Shown here piece by piece: positions 16,558 through 25,424 of a DNA stretch of 49,756 nt (position 1 is its first letter; each line of letters starts with the position of its first letter). Source of the stretch: Candidatus Dadabacteria bacterium UBA1144. Its GTDB lineage: Bacteria > Desulfobacterota_D > UBA1144. The notes under the pieces are model-generated. The model was not told the DNA's origin. It ran no database searches and saw only the letters and a program-made list of their open reading frames with translations. Made by a program: the position numbers and the translations under genes. Location: NCBI GenBank assembly GCA_002311855.1, contig DCAB01000012.1:527773-577528 (forward strand). The letters run 5' to 3'.

Positions 16558-18093
16558 GTGTCTAGAGAAAGAAACAGTAGAGATTTTTGGTCAAGCAAAT
16601 ATGGTTTAATCCTTGCTATGGCTGGCAATGCTATTGGATTGGGTAATTTTTTAAGGTTTCCCGTTCAGGCAGCAGAGAATGGAGGAGGAGCATTTCTCCT
16701 CCCTTATATAATTTGTTTTATCTGCATGGGAATTCCCTTAATGTGGATAGAGTGGGGTATAGGTAGGCACGGTGGTTCGATTGGAAAGGGAACAACATTT
16801 GGAATATCCAATAAATTTGGTGCAGGGAAGACGCTTCAAATTGCTTCTTTGTTGGGCATATGGATTCCATTAATTATTTCAATTTACTACATATATATTG
16901 AATCATGGACTCTTGGCTATTCTCTCAAGTCGTTATTTGGTGATTTGCAATCTAACTTATCCGATACTCAAGATAAAATGATTTTCTTTAAAGATGTGTT
17001 TTCCAAATATATCGGAAACTTTAATGACAAAGATGGGATATTAAATCCTTCCATATTTGCTTACATATGTTTCTTGTCAACTTTATTAATTAACTACGGA
17101 ATTCTATATAGAGGTATTTCAAGGGGAATTGAAAAATTTGTGAAAATCGCAATGCCCGCATTATTTTTTATGAGCTTATTTATGGTTATTTATGTACTGA
17201 CTATTAAAACATCTGTATCTACATCAATTAAAGGACTTGATTTTTTATGGACTCCGGATTTTTCATCTTTGCTTAATCCGAGAGTCTGGATTGCTGCAGC
17301 CGGCCAAGTCTTTTTTACCCTTAGTTTAGGCTTTGGTGCAATAGTTACATATGCTTCGTTCATAAAACAGGATCAGGACATAGCGCTCAGTGGGCTTACG
17401 TCGGCATCTTTGAATGAACTAATCGAAGTTGTATTTGGTGGCTCAATAGTTATCCCAGCAGCCGTTGCTTTTTTAAGTATTTCTGGAGCAATATTAGTTG
17501 CTCAATCCGGTGCCTTTTCAATTGGGTTTATCGCAATGCCAGCAATTTTTGACGGTCTACCATTTGGCACGATAATTGGATTTATATGGTTTTTCCTTCT
17601 TTTTATTGCAGGATTGACATCATCTGTAGGAATTTTGCTGCCCGCAATTACATTTGTTCGAGAGGAATTTCTTTTGTCCCAAAAAAATTCTACGCTTGCG
17701 GTAATTTTGCTAATTTTCCTCTTTGCACATTCAGTGATATTTTTGCCTGAGATTCTGGAAGAGTTTGATTTTTGGGCTGGAACAATATTGTTGGTCGTAT
17801 TAGCACTAGTTGAAATAGCGATATATATTATTTATATTTCACCTGACAGTCCTGTTAAAGAAATCAATAGATCTAGTTTGATACAAATTCCAAATTTTTA
17901 TAATAAGCTTTTTAGGTATTTCCTTCCATTTTTCTTAATAATTTTAATACTTGCTTGGGTATTCCAAGATATTAATAGTGACAACTCTATGATTTTTAAA
18001 GATTCATTTTGGTCTATGATAGCTAGGCTTCTGCTCGTATCACTTTTTCTCGCACTTTTTGGGCTAGTTTTTAGAAAGGTGTTTAAGAAATGA
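16558..18093 (+). CDS. Sodium:neurotransmitter symporter (NSS/SNF) family amino acid transporter
   Basis: NSS carriers import amino acids with Na+. The 511-aa protein begins with GTG and has about 12 hydrophobic segments. The TM1 substrate/Na+ motif reads GNAIGLGNFLRFPVQAAENGG (23-43; usual GxAVGLGNxWRFPY), with Leu replacing the common Trp. The GGGAFLLPY block follows, and the unwound TM6 region carries AAGQVFFTLSLGFGAIVTYAS (two parts, about 241-261), as in MhsT/LeuT/MetP-like members. It is followed by a 29-codon MetS-like gene overlapping its stop, typical of bacterial MetP-type carriers for methionine, alanine or other neutral amino acids. The actual substrate is not determinable here. 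Confidence 0.93.
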   Translation: MSRERNSRDFWSSKYGLILAMAGNAIGLGNFLRFPVQAAENGGGAFLLPYIICFICMGIPLMWIEWGIGRHGGSIGKGTTFGISNKFGAGKTLQIASLLGIWIPLIISIYYIYIESWTLGYSLKSLFGDLQSNLSDTQDKMIFFKDVFSKYIGNFNDKDGILNPSIFAYICFLSTLLINYGILYRGISRGIEKFVKIAMPALFFMSLFMVIYVLTIKTSVSTSIKGLDFLWTPDFSSLLNPRVWIAAAGQVFFTLSLGFGAIVTYASFIKQDQDIALSGLTSASLNELIEVVFGGSIVIPAAVAFLSISGAILVAQSGAFSIGFIAMPAIFDGLPFGTIIGFIWFFLLFIAGLTSSVGILLPAITFVREEFLLSQKNSTLAVILLIFLFAHSVIFLPEILEEFDFWAGTILLVVLALVEIAIYIIYISPDSPVKEINRSSLIQIPNFYNKLFRYFLPFFLIILILAWVFQDINSDNSMIFKDSFWSMIARLLLVSLFLALFGLVFRKVFKK

Positions 18094-18179
18094 GTCTTGA
18101 TTCTTTAGTCTTTTTGACGCTTTCGTGGTCCTTGATATTTTCCTTGGTGATTTTTTGTATTATTAAACTTAATAAGTGA
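18090..18179 (+). CDS. MetS-like NSS transporter small subunit (29 aa)
   Basis: The ATG at 18090 overlaps the transporter stop (ATGA). The ORF encodes MSLDSLVFLTLSWSLIFSLV followed by IFCIIKLNK and a TGA at 18177-18179. This is a single hydrophobic span of about 20 residues with a short polar N-terminus and a Lys-containing C-terminus. Small one-span subunits directly after NSS carriers are known (MetS of the Corynebacterium MetPS system and the family named after it). Position, overlap and topology fit. It overlaps the end of the opposing CDP-alcohol phosphotransferase gene by 11 bp. Confidence 0.72.
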   Translation: MSLDSLVFLTLSWSLIFSLVIFCIIKLNK

Positions 18180-19410
18180 TATCAATTTTTTTATTCATCT
18201 CTAAATAATCAGATGTTAAATGAATGAGGGCAAAAAATAAAAGTATGAAACTTATTATTATTGCAAATTCGTATCCTATTAGAGAAACGAATATCATACC
18301 AGGAGAAAAATATTCTCTTTTTAATAAAAAACGAAATTTTGAAATAAATCTGTAAAAAAGAGATCTTTTGTTAACGGGTATTATGCTATCTACTTCTTTG
18401 GGATAGTACGCAAGACTGCCATTCTTAGTTCTTCTAATCATAAAAAACAATATTATGGTCAGGAACATTATATATAAGAGAATATTTAAAATTGATATCT
18501 GTTTTAAAATTATAATTTCTGGACTTGAGATAAAAAATTTGGGATTATTTATGCATATACTAATCCCCAAAAACATTGAGAAATAAGATAATTGATCAAG
18601 AGCTGTATCAAACCACTGCCCAAACTTGGATTCTTTCAATCTAATCCTCGCAACTTCCCCATCGCATCTATCTAAAATTGTAGATGCCTCCAAGACTAAA
18701 GCTCCCACGAAAGCTAGATTCGACGCATAGAAAAAACCGCATGAAATTCCGATGCAACCAACAATGAAAGTTATTAAGTTTGGATGGAGATTCATTTTTA
18801 CAAGAATTTTACTTATGGGGATTGATATTTTGCTATTGAAATTTTTTGAAACCCATCCACTGACATTTTTACTGATATGAGCAAATAAAAAATTGGCAGA
18901 TGCGTCAGTACCAATTTCATTCAATGTTAATTTCTTTGGGGGATCAATTAAATTCTTTTTATTTAATAAATCTCCAAACTTGGATAAATCTGCAAGTTTG
19001 AGATTGATGGAGTCACAGTTTTTCTCTTTAAGAAAAATTATCCCTGATTTTTTGCCTTCCGAATCATTAGCAACAAATGAATTATTTTCATCTCTTATAG
19101 TCTTAATCAAATTAACTAATTGTTTCTTGTTGATAACAACATTATTTTGTATGATAAGCAAATCCCTTTCCAGGGGAAGATTGTCGAGAGAAGTTTTTAT
19201 TTGGACTTTAGAATCAGGATGATTCTTATTCAGTTTTTCCAGTGAAACATTATTGTTATCACATATTAAAATGGCTTCTTTGTACCCTTCATTAGCTAAA
19301 TTTATTAGAGTTCTTTCAAACAAATTAATATCAGCAACTTTTTCGTTATTAAATAAACTTAACTCTTCTGAATCTATACCATGACCTTTGCATAGGAGAA
19401 CTGTAAGCAT
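18169..19410 (-). CDS. CDP-alcohol phosphatidyltransferase with degenerate N-terminal domain
   Basis: The C-terminal half (about 175-405) is a membrane CDP-alcohol phosphotransferase. The full catalytic motif is present: Asp247-x2-Asp250-Gly251-x2-Ala254-Arg255-x8-Gly264-x3-Asp268-x3-Asp272. It joins a CMP-activated headgroup or alcohol to an acceptor alcohol. Six or so membrane segments follow or flank it. The first 170 residues have an alpha/beta pattern (FERTLINLANEGYKEAILI; RDLLIIQNNVVINKKQL) like a nucleotidyltransferase but lack the GxGxR nucleotide loop. The overall layout resembles bifunctional IPCT/DIPPS enzymes (inositol-1-P cytidylyltransferase fused to di-myo-inositol-phosphate-phosphate synthase). 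An intact nucleotidyltransferase lies 10 nt upstream in the same unit. The substrate is unknown. Confidence 0.85.
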   Translation of the reverse strand: MLTVLLCKGHGIDSEELSLFNNEKVADINLFERTLINLANEGYKEAILICDNNNVSLEKLNKNHPDSKVQIKTSLDNLPLERDLLIIQNNVVINKKQLVNLIKTIRDENNSFVANDSEGKKSGIIFLKEKNCDSINLKLADLSKFGDLLNKKNLIDPPKKLTLNEIGTDASANFLFAHISKNVSGWVSKNFNSKISIPISKILVKMNLHPNLITFIVGCIGISCGFFYASNLAFVGALVLEASTILDRCDGEVARIRLKESKFGQWFDTALDQLSYFSMFLGISICINNPKFFISSPEIIILKQISILNILLYIMFLTIILFFMIRRTKNGSLAYYPKEVDSIIPVNKRSLFYRFISKFRFLLKREYFSPGMIFVSLIGYEFAIIISFILLFFALIHLTSDYLEMNKKIDITY

Positions 19411-19420
19411 TTTATGAATA

Positions 19421-20176
19421 TTAGACTATTCGTAATTTTGAATCGATTTTTTTAGAAATTATAGTATTGATGTTAAGTTTTGCGTGATTCAAGTCTTTTG
19501 GGTAATCGACATCGTGCCAATATAGATTCTTTATGTCAACCGTCTTAATTTTATGCCCCCTTTGAAGTATTTTTTCAATGGCTGATGCATACCATTTCTT
19601 TTGGAAGTCGTTAGTCCTTATTTCTTTTTCTAAAGATTTTCTTAGTATTTCTACACCCTCCTGTCTAAAAGCTCTAATACCAACCGACTCCCCAGATGGG
19701 TTTTTAAGGTTTTTACTAATTTGAGTCAATAAATCGTCTTGAATTCTAACTTTCATGTCTTCAGGTGCATATTGATCTTTAACTTTGAATGGTATGCATA
19801 TTTCGTCTTTATTTGAAAGAATTAATTTAAGAACATCTAGTTCAAAAACATCGTCACCATTTAATACAACTACATCTGAATCAAGTTCAAATCGGGCCGC
19901 CCAAAGAGAAAAAAGACTATTCGTTGATTCCCAGAATGGATTATAAATAGTATTAATTTTCATTCCCAGAGAGTCATAATTGCTAAGGAATGTCTCTACT
20001 TTTTGGCTTGCAAAACCCACGACAACATTAACTTCCTCGAATTCGCATGATTTTAAATGATTTATTTGATGTTCAAGAATTGTTTGACTATCTAGCGTTA
20101 GTAAACATTTAGGAATATCTTTTGTGTATGGTTGAAGTCTTTTCCCTTTCCCAGCAGCGAGTATAATTGCCTTCAT
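19421..20176 (-). CDS. Sugar-phosphate/alcohol-phosphate nucleotidyltransferase
   Basis: The 251-aa protein begins MKAIILAAGKGKRLQPYTKD with the nucleotide-binding loop and PKCLL lysine site of the NTP_transferase family. The metal-binding NGDD follows near residue 106, and YWHDVDYPKDL near the end is the second Asp site. Size and the FQKKWYASAIEKI block resemble LicC-, IPCT- or phosphonate-type cytidylyltransferases, which make CDP-choline, CDP-inositol or CDP-aminoethylphosphonate. It is followed after 10 nt by a CDP-alcohol phosphotransferase that could use such a CDP compound. The pair has its own promoter at 20206-20234 and an AGGA Shine-Dalgarno 6-7 nt before the start. The exact headgroup cannot be told. 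Confidence 0.85.
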   Translation of the reverse strand: MKAIILAAGKGKRLQPYTKDIPKCLLTLDSQTILEHQINHLKSCEFEEVNVVVGFASQKVETFLSNYDSLGMKINTIYNPFWESTNSLFSLWAARFELDSDVVVLNGDDVFELDVLKLILSNKDEICIPFKVKDQYAPEDMKVRIQDDLLTQISKNLKNPSGESVGIRAFRQEGVEILRKSLEKEIRTNDFQKKWYASAIEKILQRGHKIKTVDIKNLYWHDVDYPKDLNHAKLNINTIISKKIDSKLRIV

Positions 20177-20205
20177 TGAACATCCTAAATGATTGTATCC
20201 GTTTA

Positions 20206-20234
20206 TTTATAACTTTTTAAAAAAATTAAGTCAA
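20206..20234 (-). promoter_or_regulatory. Strong sigma70-type promoter of the nucleotidyltransferase/CDP-alcohol unit
   Basis: On the minus strand TTGACT (20234-20229) and TATAAA (20211-20206) are separated by exactly 17 bp. Predicted transcription starts about 20-25 nt before the nucleotidyltransferase ATG at 20176. The rest of the 143-bp gap 20177-20319 after panD is very AT-rich and shows no other feature. Confidence 0.65.
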
Positions 20235-20319
20235 TCAAATAGATGAAAATATAAAAAAAATTACATTTATATAAACTATATGCTTAAATAAATTATTCTT
20301 TTTAAGTAAATGTATTAAA

Positions 20320-20709
20320 TTATCCTAAAAGCTTAACTAATTTCCCATCAACAATTTCTGCACTTACTTTTTCATTATTTTCATTCAAATAAACAAATTT
20401 GGGATGATGATTTGAGGCTTCTTCTTCTGTCATTGTTGCAAATGATACTATTATTAGACAATCACCTTTTCTAGCACAATGAGCTGCTGCTCCATTTGTA
20501 CATATTGTTCCTGTGTTTCTCCCCCCCTCTATAACATATGTCACAAATCGTTCACCATTTGTAAGATTGAAAACGTGTACTTGTTCATGAGGGATCATCG
20601 ATGCAGCTTCCATTAATTCTTTATCAATAGTTATACTTCCCTCGTAATCAAAATTAGCCTCTGTAACATTTGCCCTATGTAGCTTTGACTTAAGAACGAT
20701 TAAATCCAC
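20320..20709 (-). CDS. panD: Aspartate 1-decarboxylase PanD
   Basis: PanD makes beta-alanine for pantothenate. The 129-aa proenzyme carries the self-cleavage site Gly24-Ser25 in YEGSITID; cleavage gives the pyruvoyl group on Ser25. Other family blocks are KSKLHRANVTEANFDY, NGERFVTYVIEG and TNGAAAH. It follows panC after a 14-nt gap, giving the order panB-panC-panD. A few positions differ from the usual form (CARKGDCLIIVSFA), without loss of the core residues. Confidence 0.96.
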   Translation of the reverse strand: MDLIVLKSKLHRANVTEANFDYEGSITIDKELMEAASMIPHEQVHVFNLTNGERFVTYVIEGGRNTGTICTNGAAAHCARKGDCLIIVSFATMTEEEASNHHPKFVYLNENNEKVSAEIVDGKLVKLLG

Positions 20710-20723
20710 TAAAGTATTTTAAA

Positions 20724-21593
20724 TTAAAATTCTACATTGTCTATTAATCTAGTTCCGCCTATTTTAACTGAAACTGCTATAAAATCCTTACGTGATGGGA
20801 TTATCGAGTAGGCCATATCATCGGGGTTCATTATTTCTATATATTCAATTTTTTTTATTCCCAAATCCCTATAGAAACTATGAATTAGTTTGACAATTTT
20901 TTTTGATGTAATATTTTTAGAGGTCATAAAAATATTTTTGCCCAACTTAAGTCCTTTATAAATTCCTGCAGCTATTTGTTTTTCTTTTGGATTTAGATGA
21001 TTGTTTCTCGAACTCATAGCAAGTCCGTCTTTCTCTCTGATGGTTTTATGACAAATTAGCTTTACGTTTATATTCAGTTCTCTAACCATTGTTTTAATTA
21101 TGATGAATTGCTGTAGATCTTTTTTCCCAAATATAGCGACATCGGGCATTATAATATTAAATAGTTTTAACACGATTGTAGTGACACCATCGAAATGATT
21201 TTTTCTAGATATTCCACAAAGATGTTTTTGAAATTCTTCAACAATAACTTTTGTTTGAAATCTGGGATTATAAATTTCGTTAATCTGGGGGAGAAATAGA
21301 TAGTCAATTTTTAGTATTCTAAGTTTTTTTATATCATCTTTTATTGAACTCGGATAATTATCTAGATCTTCTTTTTCAGAGAACTGCCTTGGATTTACAA
21401 ATATACTTACAACTACGATTTTTCCTACTTTTTTGGCTTTTTTAATTAGGGCCAAATGCCCTTCATGCAAAGCGCCCATTGTTGGTACAAAAGCTATTGT
21501 TCTTCTACCTGATTTTTTTATTAACAAAGAGATGCTCTGCATTCTTTTTGCAGACTTAATTATTTGAAGGGAATTTATTTTTTTTGACATCAT
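20724..21593 (-). CDS. panC: Pantothenate synthetase PanC
   Basis: PanC condenses pantoate and beta-alanine with ATP. The nucleotidyltransferase signature PTMGALHEGHLALI holds the HxGH-type site (His43, His46). VSIFVNPRQF and the second-half blocks for pantoate (GKKDLQQF) and ATP (KDGLAMSSRN, a KMSKS-like loop) are clear. The 289-aa length is usual. The chosen ATG makes a 38-bp overlap with panB; a later start at Met18 would remove it but also the conserved LQIIKSAKRMQ segment, so the long start is better. It lies between panB and panD. Confidence 0.95.
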   Translation of the reverse strand: MMSKKINSLQIIKSAKRMQSISLLIKKSGRRTIAFVPTMGALHEGHLALIKKAKKVGKIVVVSIFVNPRQFSEKEDLDNYPSSIKDDIKKLRILKIDYLFLPQINEIYNPRFQTKVIVEEFQKHLCGISRKNHFDGVTTIVLKLFNIIMPDVAIFGKKDLQQFIIIKTMVRELNINVKLICHKTIREKDGLAMSSRNNHLNPKEKQIAAGIYKGLKLGKNIFMTSKNITSKKIVKLIHSFYRDLGIKKIEYIEIMNPDDMAYSIIPSRKDFIAVSVKIGGTRLIDNVEF

Positions 21594-22338
21594 TTTTGTA
21601 GTTGTTTATAGATTTCTTAATTACCTGTCTTAAATTGGCATAATTTTTTACAAAAGATGGATGGGGAGGGGGTGTTATTCCAAGTAGATCTTCTGAAACA
21701 AGTATTTGACCATCGCATTTATTTCCTGCACCGATACCTATCGTGGGAATACTTACAGATTTTGTTATTTTGCTCGCAAGATTTTCCGGAACTCCCTCTA
21801 TAACAAGAATTGAAGCACCAGATTTTACTGCTTCCTTAGAAAGAGAAAAGATATAGTCTTTCTCGACTTTATTTCTACCTTGTTTTCTGTATCCTCCATA
21901 GATATTGAATGATTGAGGGCATAGTCCTACATGGGCAACTACTGGAATACCAGAATTTGAAATTCTCTCAATAGTATCTAATGTATCAAAATTTATTTCT
22001 AATTTTATAGATTGAGCATCAGTTTCCTTTATGACTCTACCAATACTTTTCATGGCATCTGAGATTGAGGATTGGTATGTCATGAAGGGCATATCAATAC
22101 AGAGATGAGAATTCTTTATAGCTTTTGACACTATCTTCCCATGATAAATGATTTCATCGAGGGTAACTCCCAAGGTAGTTTCGTTACCTTGAAAAACATT
22201 TCCAAGAGAATCTCCAACTAGAACGAGGTCACATACGCTATCTAGGATGGAAGCAAGTTGAAAATCATAAGCTGTAAGCGCAACAATTCGCTCTCGTTTT
22301 GCCTTCATAGACTGAAGATCTAAAATGCTTTTTCTCAA
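21556..22338 (-). CDS. panB: 3-methyl-2-oxobutanoate hydroxymethyltransferase PanB
   Basis: PanB makes ketopantoate from ketoisovalerate and methylene-tetrahydrofolate. The 260-aa barrel protein has VALTAYDFQLASILD, LVGDSLGNVFQG (metal site Asp), DMPFMTYQ, VAHVGLCPQS and IPTIGIGAGNKCDGQILV, all standard blocks. The start is TTG at 22338 with a GGGGGAT site just upstream. It heads panB-panC-panD and is divergent from alaC with a 56-bp gap. Confidence 0.95.
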   Translation of the reverse strand: MRKSILDLQSMKAKRERIVALTAYDFQLASILDSVCDLVLVGDSLGNVFQGNETTLGVTLDEIIYHGKIVSKAIKNSHLCIDMPFMTYQSSISDAMKSIGRVIKETDAQSIKLEINFDTLDTIERISNSGIPVVAHVGLCPQSFNIYGGYRKQGRNKVEKDYIFSLSKEAVKSGASILVIEGVPENLASKITKSVSIPTIGIGAGNKCDGQILVSEDLLGITPPPHPSFVKNYANLRQVIKKSINNYKNDVKKNKFPSNN

Positions 22339-22346
22339 AATCCCCC

Positions 22347-22375
22347 TTGTTACATTTTACAATTTTTTATATAGC
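22347..22375 (+). promoter_or_regulatory. Candidate promoter of alaC
   Basis: TTGTTA (22347-22352) is followed by TATAGC (22370-22375) after 17 bp, or TATATA (22368-22373) after 15 bp, about 20 bp before the ATG. It lies in the 56-bp gap divergent from panB. Confidence 0.3.
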
Positions 22376-22394
22376 TTTATTATATTTAAAAAAT

Positions 22395-23576
22395 ATGTCT
22401 ATTAATAGCGATAATTTCTCTATATTGAGAGACTTACCCCCTTACGTATTCTCTGTTATTGATGAAATTAAATATAAAGCAAGAAAAAGCGGTGAAGATA
22501 TAATTGATTTCGGAATGGGGAATCCAGATCAGCCAACTCCGAGACATATAGTTCAAAAACTAATAGAATCTTCTCTTGAGGGCAGAAATCATAGATATTC
22601 TGCTTCAGCTGGTTTACCTAAGCTCAAATTAGCAATTACAGATTGGTATAGGAAAAATTACAACGTCGAATTAGATTCTGAAAATGAAACAATTGTAACT
22701 ATTGGTTCCAAAGAGGGTGTGTCACACTTAATGATTTCAATGTTGTCACCCGGAGATGTAGTATTGGTCCCTGATCCTTGCTATCCGATTCACAGTTTTT
22801 CTGTTCTCATAGCGAGAGGTAGAATTAAACCTTTCAATGCTATTAATGATGATACTCTAATTGATAATATCGAAAAAGGTTTCAAAACCTCTCCTAAACC
22901 AAAAGCATTAATAATTTCATTCCCTAGTAATCCAACGACACAAACTGTTGAGCTTGAGTTCTTTGCTAAAATTGTAGATTTAGCAAATAAATATTCTGTA
23001 ATCGTAATTCACGATTTTGCATATGCCGATTTGTGTTTTGATGGCTATAAGGCCCCAAGCTTCCTTCAAGTTCCTGGAGCTAAAGACGTTGGGGTGGAGT
23101 CTTTTTCCCTTTCTAAAAGTTATAATATGGCTGGTTGGAGAGTTGCGTTTATGTGCGGGAACAAGGAAGTTATTTCAGCCCTAAGAAGAGTAAAAAGTTA
23201 CCTCGATTATGGAATTTTTCAACCTATACAAATAGCGGCGATAAGTGCTTTAAATGAAACGCAAGAATGCGTGGAACAAATAAGAAATACATACAGTAAA
23301 AGACGTGACCGATTAATCAGCAGTCTATCAAATATGGGATGGGAAGTCCCCCCTCCAAGGGCCACGATGTTTGTTTGGGCGAAAATGCCAGAACATCTAA
23401 GACATCTTGGATCTTTAGAATTTTCTAAAAAATTAATCAAAGAGTGTAAAGTTGCTGTTTCTCCCGGTATTGGGTTTGGAAGAAACGGAGATCAATATGT
23501 AAGATTTGCACTTATTGAGAATGAGCATCGTATCCTACAGGCATCCAGATCAATTAAGAAATTATTTTCGAAATGA
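22395..23576 (+). CDS. alaC: Alanine transaminase AlaC-type class I aminotransferase
   Basis: This PLP enzyme is very close in pattern to E. coli AlaC (YfdZ), a glutamate-pyruvate aminotransferase. LPPYVFSVIDEIK, GEDIIDFGMGNPDQPTP, IVTIGSKEGVSHLM, HDFAYADLCFDGYKAPS and the PLP-lysine block SLSKSYNMAGWR (Lys241) match it nearly end to end, and VSPGIGFGRNGDQYVRFAL closes the domain. I use ATG 22395 (393 aa), because the 16 residues upstream have no family similarity. The stop overlaps the mltD start (ATGA), so the two are coupled, although their roles are unrelated. A different amino donor or acceptor is possible. Confidence 0.9.
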   Translation: MSINSDNFSILRDLPPYVFSVIDEIKYKARKSGEDIIDFGMGNPDQPTPRHIVQKLIESSLEGRNHRYSASAGLPKLKLAITDWYRKNYNVELDSENETIVTIGSKEGVSHLMISMLSPGDVVLVPDPCYPIHSFSVLIARGRIKPFNAINDDTLIDNIEKGFKTSPKPKALIISFPSNPTTQTVELEFFAKIVDLANKYSVIVIHDFAYADLCFDGYKAPSFLQVPGAKDVGVESFSLSKSYNMAGWRVAFMCGNKEVISALRRVKSYLDYGIFQPIQIAAISALNETQECVEQIRNTYSKRRDRLISSLSNMGWEVPPPRATMFVWAKMPEHLRHLGSLEFSKKLIKECKVAVSPGIGFGRNGDQYVRFALIENEHRILQASRSIKKLFSK

Positions 23577-24649
23577 AATTAAAAACGGTAAAAAAATTTT
23601 TCTTTTTCTATGTTTTATTAACGGCCACTTCTCTTTCTTTTGATATTGATTTACAAGATATTGATCAATCATCTTTTAAACATTTTACAACATATGCTAA
23701 TTCCAAATATAAAGAAAAAAAAATAAAGAAATATATTAATTACTTTTCAAATACCAAAAAGGGTAGATCTTTTTACAGAGAAGCTTATCCCCGACAAGGA
23801 ATGTTTGAGACCATTATAAAGAAAGTTTTTGATGAGTACGACATACCAGAAGACCTTAAATATGTGGCAATGATTGAAAGCGGCTTCAATAGTAACGCGG
23901 AATCTAGTGCTGGTGCCATAGGTCTTTGGCAGTTTATGCCTTCAACAGGAAAAATTTTTGGTTTAAGAATAGATGAATGGATAGATGAAAGAAAAGATAT
24001 TCAGAAATCCACTCTAGCAGCCGCACAATATTTTAATAGTTTAAAAAGAAAATTTGGAACTTGGGAGCTCGTTTTGGCTGGATATAACTCTGGAGATTTA
24101 ACTGTTGAAAGAGCTATTAAACAATATAAATCAAAAGATTATTGGCATTTGTCACAATACACTTTTCCTAAACAAACAAGAGAGTTTGTTCCACAGATAC
24201 TAGCAGTAATTATAATATCGAAAAACTTGAACGAATATGGATTTGATGATTTAAAATTAAATAATAGTATTGATATCGAAGAAGTTGTGGTACCTCCGCG
24301 GACAAGGCTAAATCATATCGCGAGACTAGTTAATCTTGATAGAGAATTGTTGAGCAGACTCAATCCTTCCATCCTAAAGAGGATTACACCTCCTGATGGA
24401 GACTATGTAATTAATGTTCCTAAAGGATATAAAGAAAAAATATATGCAAAATTCAAAATAAATGTGGATAATAAAAATCTTTATAGATATAAGATTAGGG
24501 AAGGGGACACTTTGTCGGGGATTGCATTAAAATTCTCTAATTCTATAGATGAGATTTACACATTAAACAATTTAACCTCTTCAAGAATTTATGCCGGAGA
24601 TTTTATTTTGGTTTACAAGAGGACAAATAGATATAAAAAAATAGAATAA
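23573..24649 (+). CDS. mltD: Membrane-bound lytic murein transglycosylase, MltD-like (SLT plus one LysM)
   Basis: The enzyme cleaves peptidoglycan glycan strands in the periplasm. Residues 1-22 form a signal peptide (KKFFFFYVLLTATSLS) without a lipobox Cys. The SLT domain has the catalytic Glu102 in AMIESGFNSNAESSAGAIG, then LWQFMPSTG and AGYNSGDLTVERAI. One LysM domain lies at about 303-348 (YKIREGDTLSGIALKF ... IYAGDFILVY); E. coli MltD has more. The 358-aa length is in range. The start overlaps alaC by 4 nt. Its likely function is wall turnover or remodelling. Confidence 0.92.
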   Translation: MKLKTVKKFFFFYVLLTATSLSFDIDLQDIDQSSFKHFTTYANSKYKEKKIKKYINYFSNTKKGRSFYREAYPRQGMFETIIKKVFDEYDIPEDLKYVAMIESGFNSNAESSAGAIGLWQFMPSTGKIFGLRIDEWIDERKDIQKSTLAAAQYFNSLKRKFGTWELVLAGYNSGDLTVERAIKQYKSKDYWHLSQYTFPKQTREFVPQILAVIIISKNLNEYGFDDLKLNNSIDIEEVVVPPRTRLNHIARLVNLDRELLSRLNPSILKRITPPDGDYVINVPKGYKEKIYAKFKINVDNKNLYRYKIREGDTLSGIALKFSNSIDEIYTLNNLTSSRIYAGDFILVYKRTNRYKKIE

Positions 24650-24698
24650 TTTAAATTCGAAGACAATGACAAGGCAATTATGAAAAAAATCGTACCCA

Positions 24699-25358
24699 AT
24701 GAATAAAGATGGGCTCTACAAAGCGGTAGAGAGAACTTATTTAAAAAAAAAAGAAGAGATAGAGAGAAAGATTGAAGAATTTCATTTAATTGGCGCAGAG
24801 GGTACTAATGAAGATATTTTCTTGGAATTGGTTTTCTGTATTTTGGCTGCCGGTACAAGTGCGAATCTTGCACTTAAAGTTTCAAATATTTTACGGAAAG
24901 ATAATTTTATTTTTTATGCTAATTTGAAAGAGATAATAAAGAAACTAAAAACTTGCTATAGGTTCTACAATATCAGAGGTAGATATATTTTTCAAACGAG
25001 GGAGTATATTAGGAGTGTTCACAAATTTAATTTCAAAAAGATATTTGAAATTAATTATACTTCGGATGATAGAAGAAGTTTCTTCTCAGACAATAAGAAC
25101 ATAATTGGGGTGGGGATGAAAGCCGCTAGTCATTTCTTGCGAAATGTAGGATTTATGGAATATGCAATTCTAGATAAACATATAATTAGTATTATGAAAG
25201 AATTTAATCTTATACATTATGATAGTTTGATTCTTTCAAAAAATAACTATATCAAATGTGAATTGATACTTGGTCTCTTTGCTAAAGAACTGAACATGCC
25301 TCTAGGGAAATTAGATTTGATTCTATGGTATATGAAAACTGGAGAAATTATTAAGTGA
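24699..25358 (+). CDS. ogg: N-glycosylase/DNA lyase, Ogg2-type 8-oxoguanine glycosylase
   Basis: The protein removes 8-oxoguanine from DNA. The helix-hairpin-helix catalytic block reads IGVGMKAASHFLRNVGF, with Lys141 as the Schiff-base lysine, and AILDKHI with Asp159 as the catalytic Asp. The 219-aa length and the LVFCILAAGTSANLALKV block at 45-61 fit the Ogg2 group of the endonuclease III superfamily, known from archaea and some bacteria. There is no iron-sulfur Cys cluster as in Nth. It lies 49 nt after mltD and 66 nt before gatB. The two spacers hold nothing I can name beyond a possible start signal for gatB. Confidence 0.88.
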   Translation: MNKDGLYKAVERTYLKKKEEIERKIEEFHLIGAEGTNEDIFLELVFCILAAGTSANLALKVSNILRKDNFIFYANLKEIIKKLKTCYRFYNIRGRYIFQTREYIRSVHKFNFKKIFEINYTSDDRRSFFSDNKNIIGVGMKAASHFLRNVGFMEYAILDKHIISIMKEFNLIHYDSLILSKNNYIKCELILGLFAKELNMPLGKLDLILWYMKTGEIIK

Positions 25359-25424
25359 AACTATTTAGTTATTATCTTCTAAGAATGTAAGTTATTATAT
25401 TCTTTCCGAAAAGGAAGATTTTTG

